Below are positions 1-22,600 of a stretch of 64,000 nt of DNA, one piece after another. The notes beneath the pieces are model-generated. The model was not told where the DNA came from and ran no database searches. It was given only the letters and a program-made list of their open reading frames with translations. Each line of letters begins with the position of its first letter. Position 1 is the first letter of the stretch. The DNA comes from Wuchereria bancrofti (Eukaryota; Nematoda; Chromadorea; Rhabditida; Onchocercidae): NCBI GenBank assembly GCA_005281725.1, contig SSBO01000015.1:1-64000 (forward strand), given 5' to 3'. The position numbers and the translations under genes were made by a program.

Positions 1-2327
1 ATACAAGAATAATCTCAAAAAGAAAAAAAAAATTCTTAAAAAGTCAAAAAAAACCAATAATAATCTGTGACATCAACTCTCACAATATATCAAGCATGCC
101 CCACTTTCAATTCCATATCTTTTGATTGTGTTGCAGTTTTTTTTTTCCCCTTTCAACAAGTGAGCGGGTAGAGCGCAGTTATTTATCCTTCCATTTCACT
201 AAAACTGCACGTACGATGGCATTAATACATTTCTAAGAGTCTCAAGAAGTACTCCGAATAATGGAAGAACGTGACAATTACACGTGCATATCTTAATACT
301 ACCGCTCCCTCTTCTCTGTTTATAATATCAAGGAAAAAATCAAATATATCCAAAAAAAATGTTATCATGTTAATGAATTTTAATTTTGTGAGTTTATTAC
401 CATTCCAAAAATACATACTTTAATTAATTTCATTGCTTACATAAGAAAAAAGTGATCAAGTGGGAAATTTAAACAATTTTTAATGCATAAATAAGCAGAA
501 TTAGTTTTTATGTTAAAATGAAATCAAAAATAATAAAATAATGTTACATATCTTTATACAGAAAAATAAAGACGGTTGTTGCATGAAAAAGGATTACGAC
601 CGAGATGTAGTGTTGAAAAAAAAGTTGGGAATAATCTGATATCTATATTTTAATTTTGTAACTTTCTTGATATTTTAAAATGTTTTTAAAAAACTCTTAC
701 TTTATTTATAAAAACTGACATTAATTCGAAGTCTGAAAAACTTTTATAAATCAATTTCTTATAAAAAAAAGAACTTCCGACAGGTCAAAACAAATTACTG
801 GAAAGTGAAGAGGAAAAGGAAAAAGTTAACCACTGAAGATTATTCTCCAACCTTCCTGTTACGGAGAACTTTATAAAGATCAATTTTTTCTGTCGTTTTC
901 TTTTTCAATTAAACAGAAAACGGGTCAACAAAACTCATTTTTTCAGAATGAAATTTTTTTCACCCAAATTTTATACCAACCTATTTTGTTACTAAAGCCA
1001 ATTTTGAGGTAATCATTACTCAAGATGTTGCAGTTAAAACACTACGGTACATTTATCAACAATCTGAAAAAATTTCATAGGTGAAATTTCACATCCTGCT
1101 CGGTCAACTCTATAAGAAATCTTTTTCTAATTGATACATTTTTTTAACCACCTAGAAAACTTGATCACAGTTGTTATCCATGCAAAATTTTAGGATCTGG
1201 AAATTTGGTAAGTGGAAAAGTATTTCATAAATGAATTAGAACGTTCCCGCAGTAACAACCTGGAAATGTGACCCTTTGTGCATTATACAGAAACAAATCC
1301 CTATACAAACAGTGACTGCTTCAGGAAATCCTTTTTCATTCAATTTCATTTGGATGTATTATAATGATGTAACAGTAAAATCACGGTTTTTCAAAACAGA
1401 AAATTATATAATATTAAACAGATTCGAAATGAAGATAGAAGAAACTATGAAGCAAAGGAAAAAAACAAAAAGAAAATGGAAGTGTAACAAAGATAGCTAA
1501 GAATAAAACATGGAATTGTTGAATCCAAATTATGCGGAAGTGAATAACGCAAAAACATCACTTTGAATAAATAACAGGGAAACTGCTTCATGCATTTAAA
1601 TGAAGGATCTGCGACATGCAAGTGAAGTAAAATATAATCTAATTCAAAACATCCTTATAAATCAATCTATCAGCATACATTAAATAAATTTGCGTTTATG
1701 GTAATATAAACTCTGACCAAAGTTATTAAACAATTTTTGAAAATAGAAATTTCCTAAAAAGACAAAGGAAGATCTGATCAAAAGGAAAACAGAACGATAA
1801 ATCTAGTATCAAGTAACATTCTCATTAACACGATGTATCGAGTCATTAGATATGCTGCACCTCCAGCATAAGAAAGCTACATCAACGAAAATTATCAGAA
1901 AATAAATGTAGATTAATTCCGATCACTTTTAATTCTCGGAAAACTTGAATTAGCATCTGTGTGCTTTCCTGGAAATCCTACGAACGCCTATACTACAAAC
2001 AAAATGACACTGCCAGAATATGGAAAAATAGGAAGAGATATGTCCAACGAGCACTATATTCGGGATAAATTCATATAAACATGGAAGCGAAGTGGCAGAC
2101 AAAAAAAGACAATTATAAATGAACAATAACATCAAAAAAAATCAGAATGCATACATTAGCATTTGCAATAGTTTCCGTACAAAAAAGAAAATATTTCCAC
2201 CAATGAGAGCAATGATAGCAAAGTGTTTATAATATAAAGCAGTAAACAACAAACTTAATGAGAAAATAACTGTGGAAAGAAATTTATGATGTGCTTTGCT
2301 AGTTTATTTTAAATCTCCGAAAAATAA
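1..2327. other. Intergenic, no gene seen
   Basis: AT-rich sequence downstream of the sorting nexin gene, which reads toward it. Open frames here are short and of low complexity, with no recognisable domain and no chain of exons with matched splice phases. I see nothing supportable besides the candidate poly(A) signal near its right end. Confidence 0.6.
2303..2308 (-). terminator. Candidate poly(A) signal of the sorting nexin 17 gene
   Basis: The minus strand reads AATAAA about 20 bases past the TAA stop of the sorting nexin gene. A short 3' UTR is normal in nematodes. The hexamer is common in AT-rich DNA, so this rests on position alone. Confidence 0.4.
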
Positions 2328-5300
2328 TTATAAGTCATCGTCTGTAATCTCAAATCCTTCATTCTTGAACAGCAATACCTTCTGAAACAAATTCAAAGAC
2401 TTAATGATATATGAATACTAATTTTAATTCCGTCCTTCCGATAAATTCAATTTAGCCTTTCACAAAAGTTCATATTAGCATTCTAACTATGATGTAGCAG
2501 TAATATCTATGTAGGACTAAGAAATTCCTTATATTTCTTGAAATTTCAAGCAAACCCCTAACACACTGTCACAGAATCTTAATAACAGAATAAAAAGAGA
2601 ATAAAAAATCTTAAAATAAAAATATACCGAAATTGTGGTGAAAGCATCCAATACAGATTCATCCGAATCACTGGCAATTGATCCTGAATGCTGTATATGA
2701 GTGGTACTATTAGAATGATGATTCGAATGAATGCTACCATTGTCGCATCGGCCATTTGTTAATGGATCATGATTTTCAATGACTTTAGTTCCTTCGACCT
2801 CTTTCGGCTGTACTGAAATCCTCCGTACTTCATTTTCCATTGGTATTGAATACTGAACAGCTCTCGAAATAACGGGAGATCCCATTGAACCTTCTTCTTG
2901 CGAAGAATAAATTTTGAACACATCTTTTGTTGGATAATCATAGTCAAGGCTACCAAACTAAATACAGGAAAATATGACTGAATATCAACAACAGCATTAA
3001 CAAATAACAAAATCATTGAGTGCTATTACTATTAAAAATATGGCACGCAACTGAATTACACAGTCCACTTAACGCTGCCTTACCGCTAATTAGGGACGGA
3101 AGTAAAAAACTAAAAAAATCCTTTTTTTGAACTTTGAAATTGCATAAAATAAAAGGTGAAAAGACAGTATGATCTTACATTAAAATTATTTAGTGTAAAA
3201 AAAGTTGGTGTCATTATAAGAAACATTCTTAGAAAAATTCAACAGAATGGACTGAGATAAAATAAATTAAATATGATATGAAGTAAATCACCGTGGTCAT
3301 TAAGGAGCGATGTTCCTTGAGAATTTCAAAACCAATCGATTGAAGCAATAAAGAAAGCAAAATGGCCTGAAATCGAAGTTCATCGATAAAACTGTGGCAC
3401 GATCTGTAGATGAAACATAAAATTGACGACTCTAGCAGCAACAGTTTTTATTCTATTGAAAAACGACATTTAACAGCGAAAACTTTTAGGAAAAATGACA
3501 TGGAGGTGGTGATTACATTTTTCTCCCAACGTACTCAAGGAAACTGCTACAGGCCAGAGAAACTGTTAACCAAAAAAACTGGAACTTTTTTGTGTTAGTT
3601 ATAAATGAAGCAGGATGAGTGAAGAGAAACCTGATTGGTATACAGAGTAATCCAGTGAAATACCCCTTTCGATATTAGATATTCGAACAAGAAAGTAAAG
3701 CCGTTATTATCTTGCTCAGAAATTCGCCACACACGAATTCTTGTTGCTCGAAACTCTGCACTTGAAACCTACAAAGAAGCTAAAACATTGATGCTACAAC
3801 ATTTACTTCATATTCCTTTAAAATTCAAATTCACATTGGCTTGTATCAGTTCCACTTCACAAATCTAGAAGAGTACAATTCGTCGTTTCGAGAGTAGTAA
3901 AAAAATTCCTTTCAATGCAACCGAAATGTGAAATAAGGAGTAAAGCGACAGCACCACTAGTGAAACTTTAATTAGAACAGACTAAGGAATTGTTGGAACA
4001 TTAAAGAAAAAGAGGAGACATTATTAAAAGTTTGGAAACATAACATCAAACATACTTACACCATCCTTAGCATCTTTGAATTCCAAAAGAATACGACGTC
4101 GGCCAACTTTCAAATTGCATTCCGTTCCTGGTCGTGGGTAGTTACTTGAGCAGGGCTCCAAAACTTCATAACTGTAGTTTGGCTCCAAATGACATAAGCG
4201 AAGAAACTGAAAAATAAAAGAACTAACAGATCGATTGGCTTGAAAACAATCGACCGATTATCACTGAAACAGCAGCAAGTTTATATATGCTCTGTGCAAA
4301 TGAGTATAGAAAAATTCGAAATTCTTCCACAACATAATAATTCCCATAGTGATTATCTCTGGCCCATAACAATCAAAATCAAAACATCCAATGTTTGCTC
4401 ATAAATTACTGTTAGTTAAGAGTGCTTTCTAAAAACTAATAATCATCTGAAGAAAACAAAAACTTATTCACCTGCGTACAACTGCCTTGCTCTTCCAAAG
4501 CTAACAAACGATTTTTGATTTCTGTTTGACGGGGTACAAAATAACCATTATATAAATCACTTGCGGCCTAAATATTTTCCAGGTTTCATTCTTTTTGCTC
4601 TAAAACAGAAATAGCTCGGAAGTATAGTATTAATTTACGAACTTTTTTCTCAGAAATTTATCTAGAAAAGCTTTTCAAGTTCCTCAAAATCTGCTCATAT
4701 TTCTATAATATAAAAATTATAGTTCAACAAATGTACCTGCTTGTATAGCAATAAAACGGCTCCCGGATCATCCATGAGTTCTTCCTCAACTTTCGGATCC
4801 CAGATTAACTTCCTAACAATAATAAAATAAAACACTCCTGTTGCTGCCGATTTCTGATTCAACAAATGAATTGATAAATACGGTGACTCGAAATTCCGCA
4901 ACAACCGCACAGCTAAATAAAAATTTCGCAAAAAAACCGTTCATGCTCGAAATTTTGAAGTTCACAAAAGATTATTATAATTGTTCAGTATTAACTGAAC
5001 ATTTGAATGCTTCTTCTAGATATCTGGTGTTTATAAAATGCACTAACTTATTTAATTCTAGTTGTGTCTTACAAATTTCACTGAGGACTTAAAATACGTT
5101 TTACGGTATTAAAATATGAAGTGATTCATAGGACCACCGATTCCTTATCAGACAGTCACATTACATGAACATCAAAAAAAAATCTGGGACATGGAAAGAG
5201 TAGGATTAAACGAGGAAGTCTAATTGTAGTCTCAAAACTGATCAATGTCATCAAAATATTGGAAACAGTTAACTCATTATTTCTTTAAATCTATCTATGC

Positions 5301-6731
5301 ACTTTATTACTAGTATATGAATAACAAACAAAGTGTATCCGGGTATTTCACTGAACCAAGAGAAGGCATAAAGTGACCATCATCACTAGCATACCGTCGT
5401 TTAGCCACAAATAAACCAAAACTTCCAATGTTTTCAATACTCAAACCAATAATGTCAGCAAATCGCTAAAAATTATTTCATTGTCTCTCAGAAAAAAAAG
5501 AATGATTGATGTAAACTTAGAGTATATTTTTTATAAAGAAATCAAAGAAAAAAAACCTTTAAAATAATTTCGGTGGGATGTTCAACGTTGCAACGGACGG
5601 TTTCCTTGGTACCATCTGCCATGAAAATATCAACCGAGACATTACTAGATGATGGTCGAAATGATTCCTAAAGAAAAGGAAAGAATTCTTTTATACTATC
5701 ATTTAGGTAGAAGAAATGATTGGAAAATAGCGCAAAATCTACTTACGATTTGAAAATTAAGAAAAGCGTTTTCAGTTATGAAGTGTTGAGCGATTGACTG
5801 AAGCTGAACCACTGAAAACAAGACCCTAACAAAATAAAATAAACAAATACGGACCAATTATGAAAATCAACAAGACGATTAGTACTAAAATAAAGTATAT
5901 TCTATATATAACACTAATTGGATTACTCTTAAAAATATAGATGAACAAACGAAACATTTTTAGCTCTCAGAGAAAGTAGCCAGAAGGCTCGTCAATTCTT
6001 GAAGACAATACAATGCCAAACTTTTGTCCTTGAAATTGGAACAGTACTTTGCTCTAAAACAGCCATACAAGTAGGTACATTTTTTCTTTTATATAGCCTT
6101 CTTTTAAATTTCAAAAAAAGTAAAAAAACTAACTCGTTTGAAAATAACGTGCTAGTGCTAGTCTTCGTTCATCCAGTGCTTTTTGATCCAATGTTCGGAA
6201 CAACTTTTTTGATGGGAAATCGGATGTTTTCAATTTCGGCCCGAAATGACTACGTAACTTCTCATGAAGTTTTAATAAATGAGAATATCGTATACTTGCA
6301 TGATAAGCACCGTTGATATATATATCAAATGCCTGAAAGAATGTTATACCATTAATCTTATCGTTCATCAGTTGTCATCCATTACTAAAAATCAATAATT
6401 ACTATTAATTTATTTAATATCACGATAATAATGATAGCTACTATGTCAAAAACTATCAAAGTAACTGAAAAACGAAAAAAGAAGAGTCCATAGAAGATGA
6501 AAATAATTTTTATTAATGGAAAAAATTGAAATATCAAAAGAAACATTAAGTGTCAAATAAAAGTATTCTAGAATAGTTAAAACTACTCCAACATTCTAAT
6601 AATAAAATGGTAAATAACAATTAATTGATAGTTTAATCTGTATGAATAGAAAATAAACAACTTACATCATATGTACGGCTTCCATCCGTTTCAACCAACG
6701 TTTGCGTCGTTGGAATCGAAATATGAATCAT
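2328..6731 (-). CDS. snx-17: Sorting nexin 17 (PX-FERM endosomal cargo adaptor)
   Basis: SNX17 binds PI3P on early endosomes and NPxY-type tails of receptors, and hands them to the Retriever complex for recycling. Twelve exons, all in phase: 6666-6731, 6134-6332, 5747-5811, 5557-5667, 5357-5465, 4737-4912, 4472-4567, 4060-4206, 3631-3768, 3292-3366, 2628-2957, 2328-2381; about 521 aa (human 470). The start MIHISIP matches human MHFSIP. The PX domain covers residues 1-110 ([26 protein letters not shown]). The FERM-like module spans about 111-395 ([40 protein letters not shown]). The extreme C-terminus FEITDDDL corresponds to human IGDEDL, the Retriever-binding tail. The extra length lies mostly in residues 395-504, a Ser/Asn/His-rich, probably disordered stretch. 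The donor at 5356 (GTTCAG) is weak but gives the right phase and alignment. The ATG follows a TTTCAG acceptor. Confidence 0.9.
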
Positions 6732-6739
6732 TTCTGAAA
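6732..6739 (-). promoter_or_regulatory. Splice acceptor just upstream of the snx-17 start (possible SL trans-splice site)
   Basis: Reading on the minus strand, a good TTTCAG acceptor sits two bases before the ATG of the sorting nexin gene, with no upstream coding exon evident. In nematodes this arrangement is typical for spliced-leader addition. An ordinary 5' UTR intron would look the same. Confidence 0.4.
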
Positions 6740-8067
6740 TGAAAAAGTTATAATTAAATGAAATGTAAAAAGGACAAAAAGAAAACTAAAAATTACGTCC
6801 ATATACACTTATGTAAATACACGTATGTAAGTGATCACGCATACACATACATCCAAATATACATCTACTCGTATGTATTTGATGAATTTATACTTTCTAA
6901 CTTAACAAAGATCACTGCTCACGTCCGCTTACTCCGTCAACCCCGCTCCCTCATTAACCTAATCATAGACAGGATAACAGTTTTCATAAAATTCAAAAGA
7001 AGACAATTCGCAAATGGTACGTGAACCCGTGAAACGTAATGGACGTAGCTAACAAATCAGATTTGAAATTTTGGAAGAGAATGGATATGAAGGAGCAGAG
7101 AATTGGAACGAAGTGAGAGATAAAAGTGATAAATGAGTTAGGTGGTTCTTTGAGGTAAAAATAATGAAGATTAACTGAAATTCATTTGATAGATTGAGAT
7201 AGATAATTAAAATTGAAATAGAAATAGCCAGGAAATTAGATGAAAACTATTTCTTTGATATTTCACGTATATTTGATTTGACCATGAAACGTTTTATCAT
7301 TTCTTTCTGTTTCTGTCAACAGATCTTTCTCTGTTATTAATCTTTATTTTTTCTTTTCGTTGTAATCATCTCTCTCTCTCTTATGCAATTTTTTTTTTGC
7401 ATAATTACGAAATTTAGGAAGTTTAATTTGAGTTTTAACTGATTGACTTTAACTGATTCAATATCATATTCTAATCTTTACTATAGTCATAGCAAGTTGA
7501 CATTATTAATTTTACTATAACCTATTACCGATTTTTTCATAAATTGATGATAAAGAAAACCAGTGCAAAATGAGAATGGATCGAATGATAATTTTAGAAG
7601 ATTTAATGATGCTTAGTTGAAATTTAAGTTAGTAATTTGGTGACAAGAAGATGTTTATATGACAGCAAAATTTTCCGATAAAACTATATTCTAGGCAATA
7701 AGAGAAAACTTTCAATAAAAGCACAGTTTGAATTAAGAAAGTATTTTCAGTAGGAAATATTTATAATTAAAGTGGAATGAATCATTTGTATTATGATATA
7801 GGTTAAGTAAGAAAATAAGCTTATCAGTTATGTATAGAAATAATAGAATTAACAAACTTGTGCATGAGAAATGGAATAATTAATAGAGTTATACGTGTAT
7901 AAGTCGTATAAATATGCCGATGAATTGTAATTATTAATTAATAAACAAATGCAATTATAATTGGTTAAAATATTTGATAGCTCGCGAAAAAAGAGAATAA
8001 CCATGAAAATATTTTAAGGATTTATGTTTTGTTATATCATCAAAAAGCTTATGTGTTTCGGACTGCA
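6740..8067. other. Divergent intergenic region between snx-17 and smc-5
   Basis: A 1.3-kb AT-rich interval between two genes transcribed away from each other, so it should hold both promoters. A slightly more GC-rich patch lies at 6930-7060, close to the snx-17 start. I recognise no TATA box, tRNA or other discrete element. Confidence 0.5.
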
Positions 8068-18693
<10,626 letters not shown>

Positions 18694-18842
18694 AATGGAA
18701 GCAGTACTGTAGTGATGTTGCTATAGTGTTTCTGTTCTTAAAAATTAAAATGATCTCATGTTTCGCAGTTCTGATCTTTGACTTCTAACGTTTTATGAAA
18801 AAATTTTCATTATATATTCGTTAAATTAATTGATGCATCATA

Positions 18843-18927
18843 TTTGGCTGTAGCGCGCTTTTTCTATTCATCCATTTTAATTTTTTACCGACATATCAAA
18901 TTTGGTAGCAGCGCGCTTTTTCTATTC
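18843..18927. repeat. Two-copy direct repeat with a GCGCGC core, 58-bp offset
   Basis: Copies of about 27 bp at 18843-18869 and 18901-18927 share TTTGG, then AGCGCGCTTTTTCTATTC, and differ at three or four bases. They lie 150-235 bases past the smc-5 stop, so probably in its 3' UTR. Function unknown. Confidence 0.7.
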
Positions 18928-19326
18928 GTTTTCCTGTTAATAATTTATGAATTTTATGTAATTCATCCCTAGTTTTGATTTATTCCTTATCCAATGAAAG
19001 ATCTACTTTTTACGGGTCATTTTCATCCTGATTCATGTATTTTTTTTTCGTTGTGCCTTGCATTATCTTTGTGGTCTCATTTGTCGTTTTTGTTTTTAAA
19101 AAAGATGCTACTGATCAGTTGGGAATTTTAATGAAAAAAAAAGTCCTCTTAAAAATTTTATAAATTGTTGGAATTTTTGGAATAACAGAACTATGTAAGG
19201 AAATAATATTACTTATCGTCTTGAGACATAAATTCCCTTAGAGAGTTATTATATATTGTATTGTATTCAGTTCTTATATATTGTATTGTACTCATCTTGC
19301 AGGTGCAAAATTATAAAATCTCTTCA

Positions 19327-19332
19327 AATAAA
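19327..19332 (+). terminator. Candidate poly(A) signal for smc-5
   Basis: AATAAA in a CTTCAAATAAAG context about 630 bases past the smc-5 stop. I saw no exact AATAAA hexamer nearer the stop. Closer variant signals such as ATTAAA are possible. Confidence 0.3.
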
Positions 19333-19651
19333 GTTTTCAAGCAAATTTTTAGTTTTCTTAACCACATCTGATAAGCATATTATTTTCTGAAAAGGAATGA
19401 TAATGTTAAGATTTCTTTTAAGTTGTAATTCTCGATTAACTGATACTAATGATAACCGTTGTAGCGATACTTCTTTGATATCCTTGGCAATAGTTTTCCT
19501 TTGAGAATTTCTCTTTTTACCTTGAGATTACTTTTCAGACTTAAATTTAGATGATTTAATCCATTTTTTTCTACTTTTTGAAAGTATATAAAATAAAAAT
19601 TAATAATTCTGATTACAGATGCGCATAATGTTAACAGCAGTAACTGATCAC

Positions 19652-22600
19652 TTAAAAACGAAAAGGTTGCTGTATTCGTGGTAATACCAAATCATCTTTT
19701 TTCCTAGTGTTATGATTTACAGTAAAAAAGTTTACGGAAGTTTCTTTTGGAATCATCCCATTTAACGTACGTGGAAGCGATCGACCGTATCGTGGTTGAA
19801 GTTTCATCATCGATTCGGTTGGTTTCAAGCGTGTTTGAGGACGACTTGTTCGTTTCCTATGTATTCGTGATGGTAGCAAGTAAATTTCAACGCTGCAAAA
19901 TTTAATTTGAATTTGAATTTATATGCTTATAAATACAATAAAACTGATAATTTATTATTGGGAAAAAAAAAGACTTATTTCAGTTAAACGTTTTTTAAAT
20001 GAGCAAAATTTATTTCAAGTAATAGAAAGTAAGCAGTATAATAGCAAATATATTAGGATAATCTTTTCAGAAAAGAATGAAAAACATACTTTCGACAATT
20101 TTCATGATTGATTTGAACACGTCGCAATCGTGCCGATCTTACGCCATTACTTCTCAAAGATGAATCACAATATTCAAGTAAATGCTGCACTTGTTCTGAG
20201 AGATATACAAAAAATGGAAATTTCAATTGAGCAATATAATAAAAAAGATAGAGAAAGCCATGAAATGATAGACCTAAAAAGTGTATCAATTGATAGTTTT
20301 GGTATAATTATGAAAATTAATTATTGATTTGCATATTATGCAAAATAATGTTTTAAATGAACTATTAACTAGTTTGTGAGTTCATAAGCGTTGAAAATGA
20401 GGAATTACACGATTTTTGAGTAATCAATTTAAAGTTTTACTTGGATTAAGTACTATGAACAATTACTTAGTCACAAATTGTCATATGTTAGTACCAATAT
20501 TATGAATTAAATAGTCTTCACGAATTAATACACTTCATTAGCTTCATTAACTAATATATTCTACATTGCTATTTGTTTGCTTGATCCAGAATTATGGAAA
20601 AGTTTGAAAATTTATGAGAAACGAACCGGAAACATGTGGAATGTATTCATTTATCGTAAAATATTTGTAAATTTCCATGAATTTTAATTCCATTTCCTTC
20701 ACTGTTATTACATCTAATAAACTGCATTTTCTGTAAAAATTTTCAAGAAAATCTTTAACTGAAAATTGCTACTTACTTTGAAAATCTTACTTTAATTGTT
20801 AAATCTAAATTATACAATGTATTTATTTAATTTATCTCATAATACACTTCCTGTATTGATTTCTTTTCCCTCTTTTATATCCCGAAATATCCCGAAAGGT
20901 GTCAACTCTTTTTTCTCGAGATATGTCAACTGTCTTTCCTTAGAATGACTCAACTCTCTGCTTTTAGGTCATATCTCAGTAAAATTGATATGTTTATTTT
21001 TCTATTTCATTTTCTGTATTTTCTCTTTTTCCTCATAATTTTAAACAGTTATTATCATAACGTAATAAATAGAAATTAGCTGTCAGTACAAATAATCTGT
21101 GCTATTATAATAGAAATACGATCCAAAATTAATATCAAGTTCTAATAAAATTATTTTTTTAAAAAGTTTCAGAATTTTTGTATTAAGCTTTTATGTACAA
21201 TTTCCGATGATCACTTCATTTGATGATACTTTTTAAGTGACTAATTGAGAAATAAATAAACCAAACATGTAATAGAAATACGATTCAAAATTAATATCCA
21301 AAAATAATATAGGGATATTCGAAAACATAATGAGTAAAGAAGTGATAAAACTATTAATTAATTAATTAAGTGAACAAACTCGTTAAGTTATACTATTCCT
21401 AATATTATCATAAGTGAACAAACTTTAAAAAAATTCGAGCCCCGGAAATCATCAAAACCGTTGTCTGTTTCAAATTTACAAATTGCATAAATAAATACAC
21501 AGCTTTGTCTAAAAACAGCAAATGTCCATTGCTTTGACCATAACGACATGGAAAAATCTGGAACAAATTTAAAAATTTCAAAATTTGAATATTTTAATAA
21601 CAAAAATTATAGCAATAAATTTTGAAAATATTTTAGCTGATAGAATTAGCTATTTCATACCTCTATTAGATGACATTTTCGTTTTGCTGCAAGTTCCATA
21701 TCATCCATTGCTTTCCGAGATGAGTTATTATTTGAATTTGTTAAATTGCTAAAATCAAATTTAAATTTTTCAAAAAAGAAAGGATAGAACTTCTGCAGAA
21801 ACTATAAAAATTTTGAATTGAAAATGCGAAAAGTCAATTTATATGAACTGTTTGTATTTCATTAGAAAAGAAGTAAAAAAAAAAACTAAAATTGAAATTT
21901 GCAAATTTTAATTCCATTTTCAAAAATTTCACTTATCTTTACCAAAATAATTGTTAATAAATACTAACGCTAACGAATGATTCGGATAAACATCATCGAT
22001 TAAATTAAGAACTAAAAGAATTGTATCTCTTACCAGCGGAATTTTAATAACCTGTAATAATAATTATTATTTGCTCATTGTGTTATCAGCGTCATTACCA
22101 CTCTTATCATTAACAAAAATATCATTATTTTAATACTCATGAAACAATTATTATGACTATTTATTTTCTTTTTTTACTTACTGATAGTTCTATTGTAATT
22201 GGTGAAAGCATTGATAATTTTAGGTACTAATAAAAAATCTTATCTGATTATCAGAAAATCTTACCGAGCAGTATGATCGGTATTTATTATTCCTCACAAA
22301 GATTATTATTTATTCTTAATAATTTCAATCATTAATCATACAACATAGTAAAAATATTAAAATGTAAAAAATTTAAATTAAAATGAAAAATAATTTTTAC
22401 GAATTATTCAAATAGTACTCACTTCATCCACAACAGAACGTACCCGTAACGGACCAATATTTTCCTTATTATTATCAAATGGATTTAAAATATCATGTTC
22501 AATTGTTAAGCTTGGTGCTGAATTTACTTCAAGCAACACTGGTATCAAATTTTTTGTAATTAATATATCAAAACCTATTATCTGAAAAAAAAAAGCAATG

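Larger units (their letters stand above)
18694..19651. other. Convergent intergenic region / 3' UTRs of smc-5 and ttll-11
   Basis: Just under 1 kb between two genes that face each other, so it must hold both 3' ends. It contains a diverged direct repeat with GCGCGC cores (18843-18869 and 18901-18927), a second short direct repeat near 19248-19290, and a plus-strand AATAAA at 19327. No open reading frame looks coding. Confidence 0.55.

Noticed and set aside
2759..3016. Minus-strand frame of 85 codons overlapping snx-17
   Set aside because: It is the wrong frame over snx-17 exon 11; the other frame joins in phase to both neighbouring exons and ends with the conserved tail.
5290..5357. Extension of snx-17 exon 5 through VKYPDTLCL
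   Set aside because: It meets a stop and would lose the [12 protein letters not shown] segment that aligns to SNX17; the upstream GTTCAG donor gives the correct phase.
6758..7024. Plus-strand 88-codon frame upstream of smc-5
   Set aside because: Tyr/His-rich translation of TACA/CATA repeats in the divergent promoter region; no splice link to smc-5.
20130..20327. Plus-strand frame with plausible composition (NAALVLRDIQKMEISIEQ...)
   Set aside because: It lies exactly antisense to a TTLL11 exon whose minus-strand translation (FHGFLYLFYYIAQ...EQVQHLLEYC) aligns to the family and is phase-matched to the next exon.
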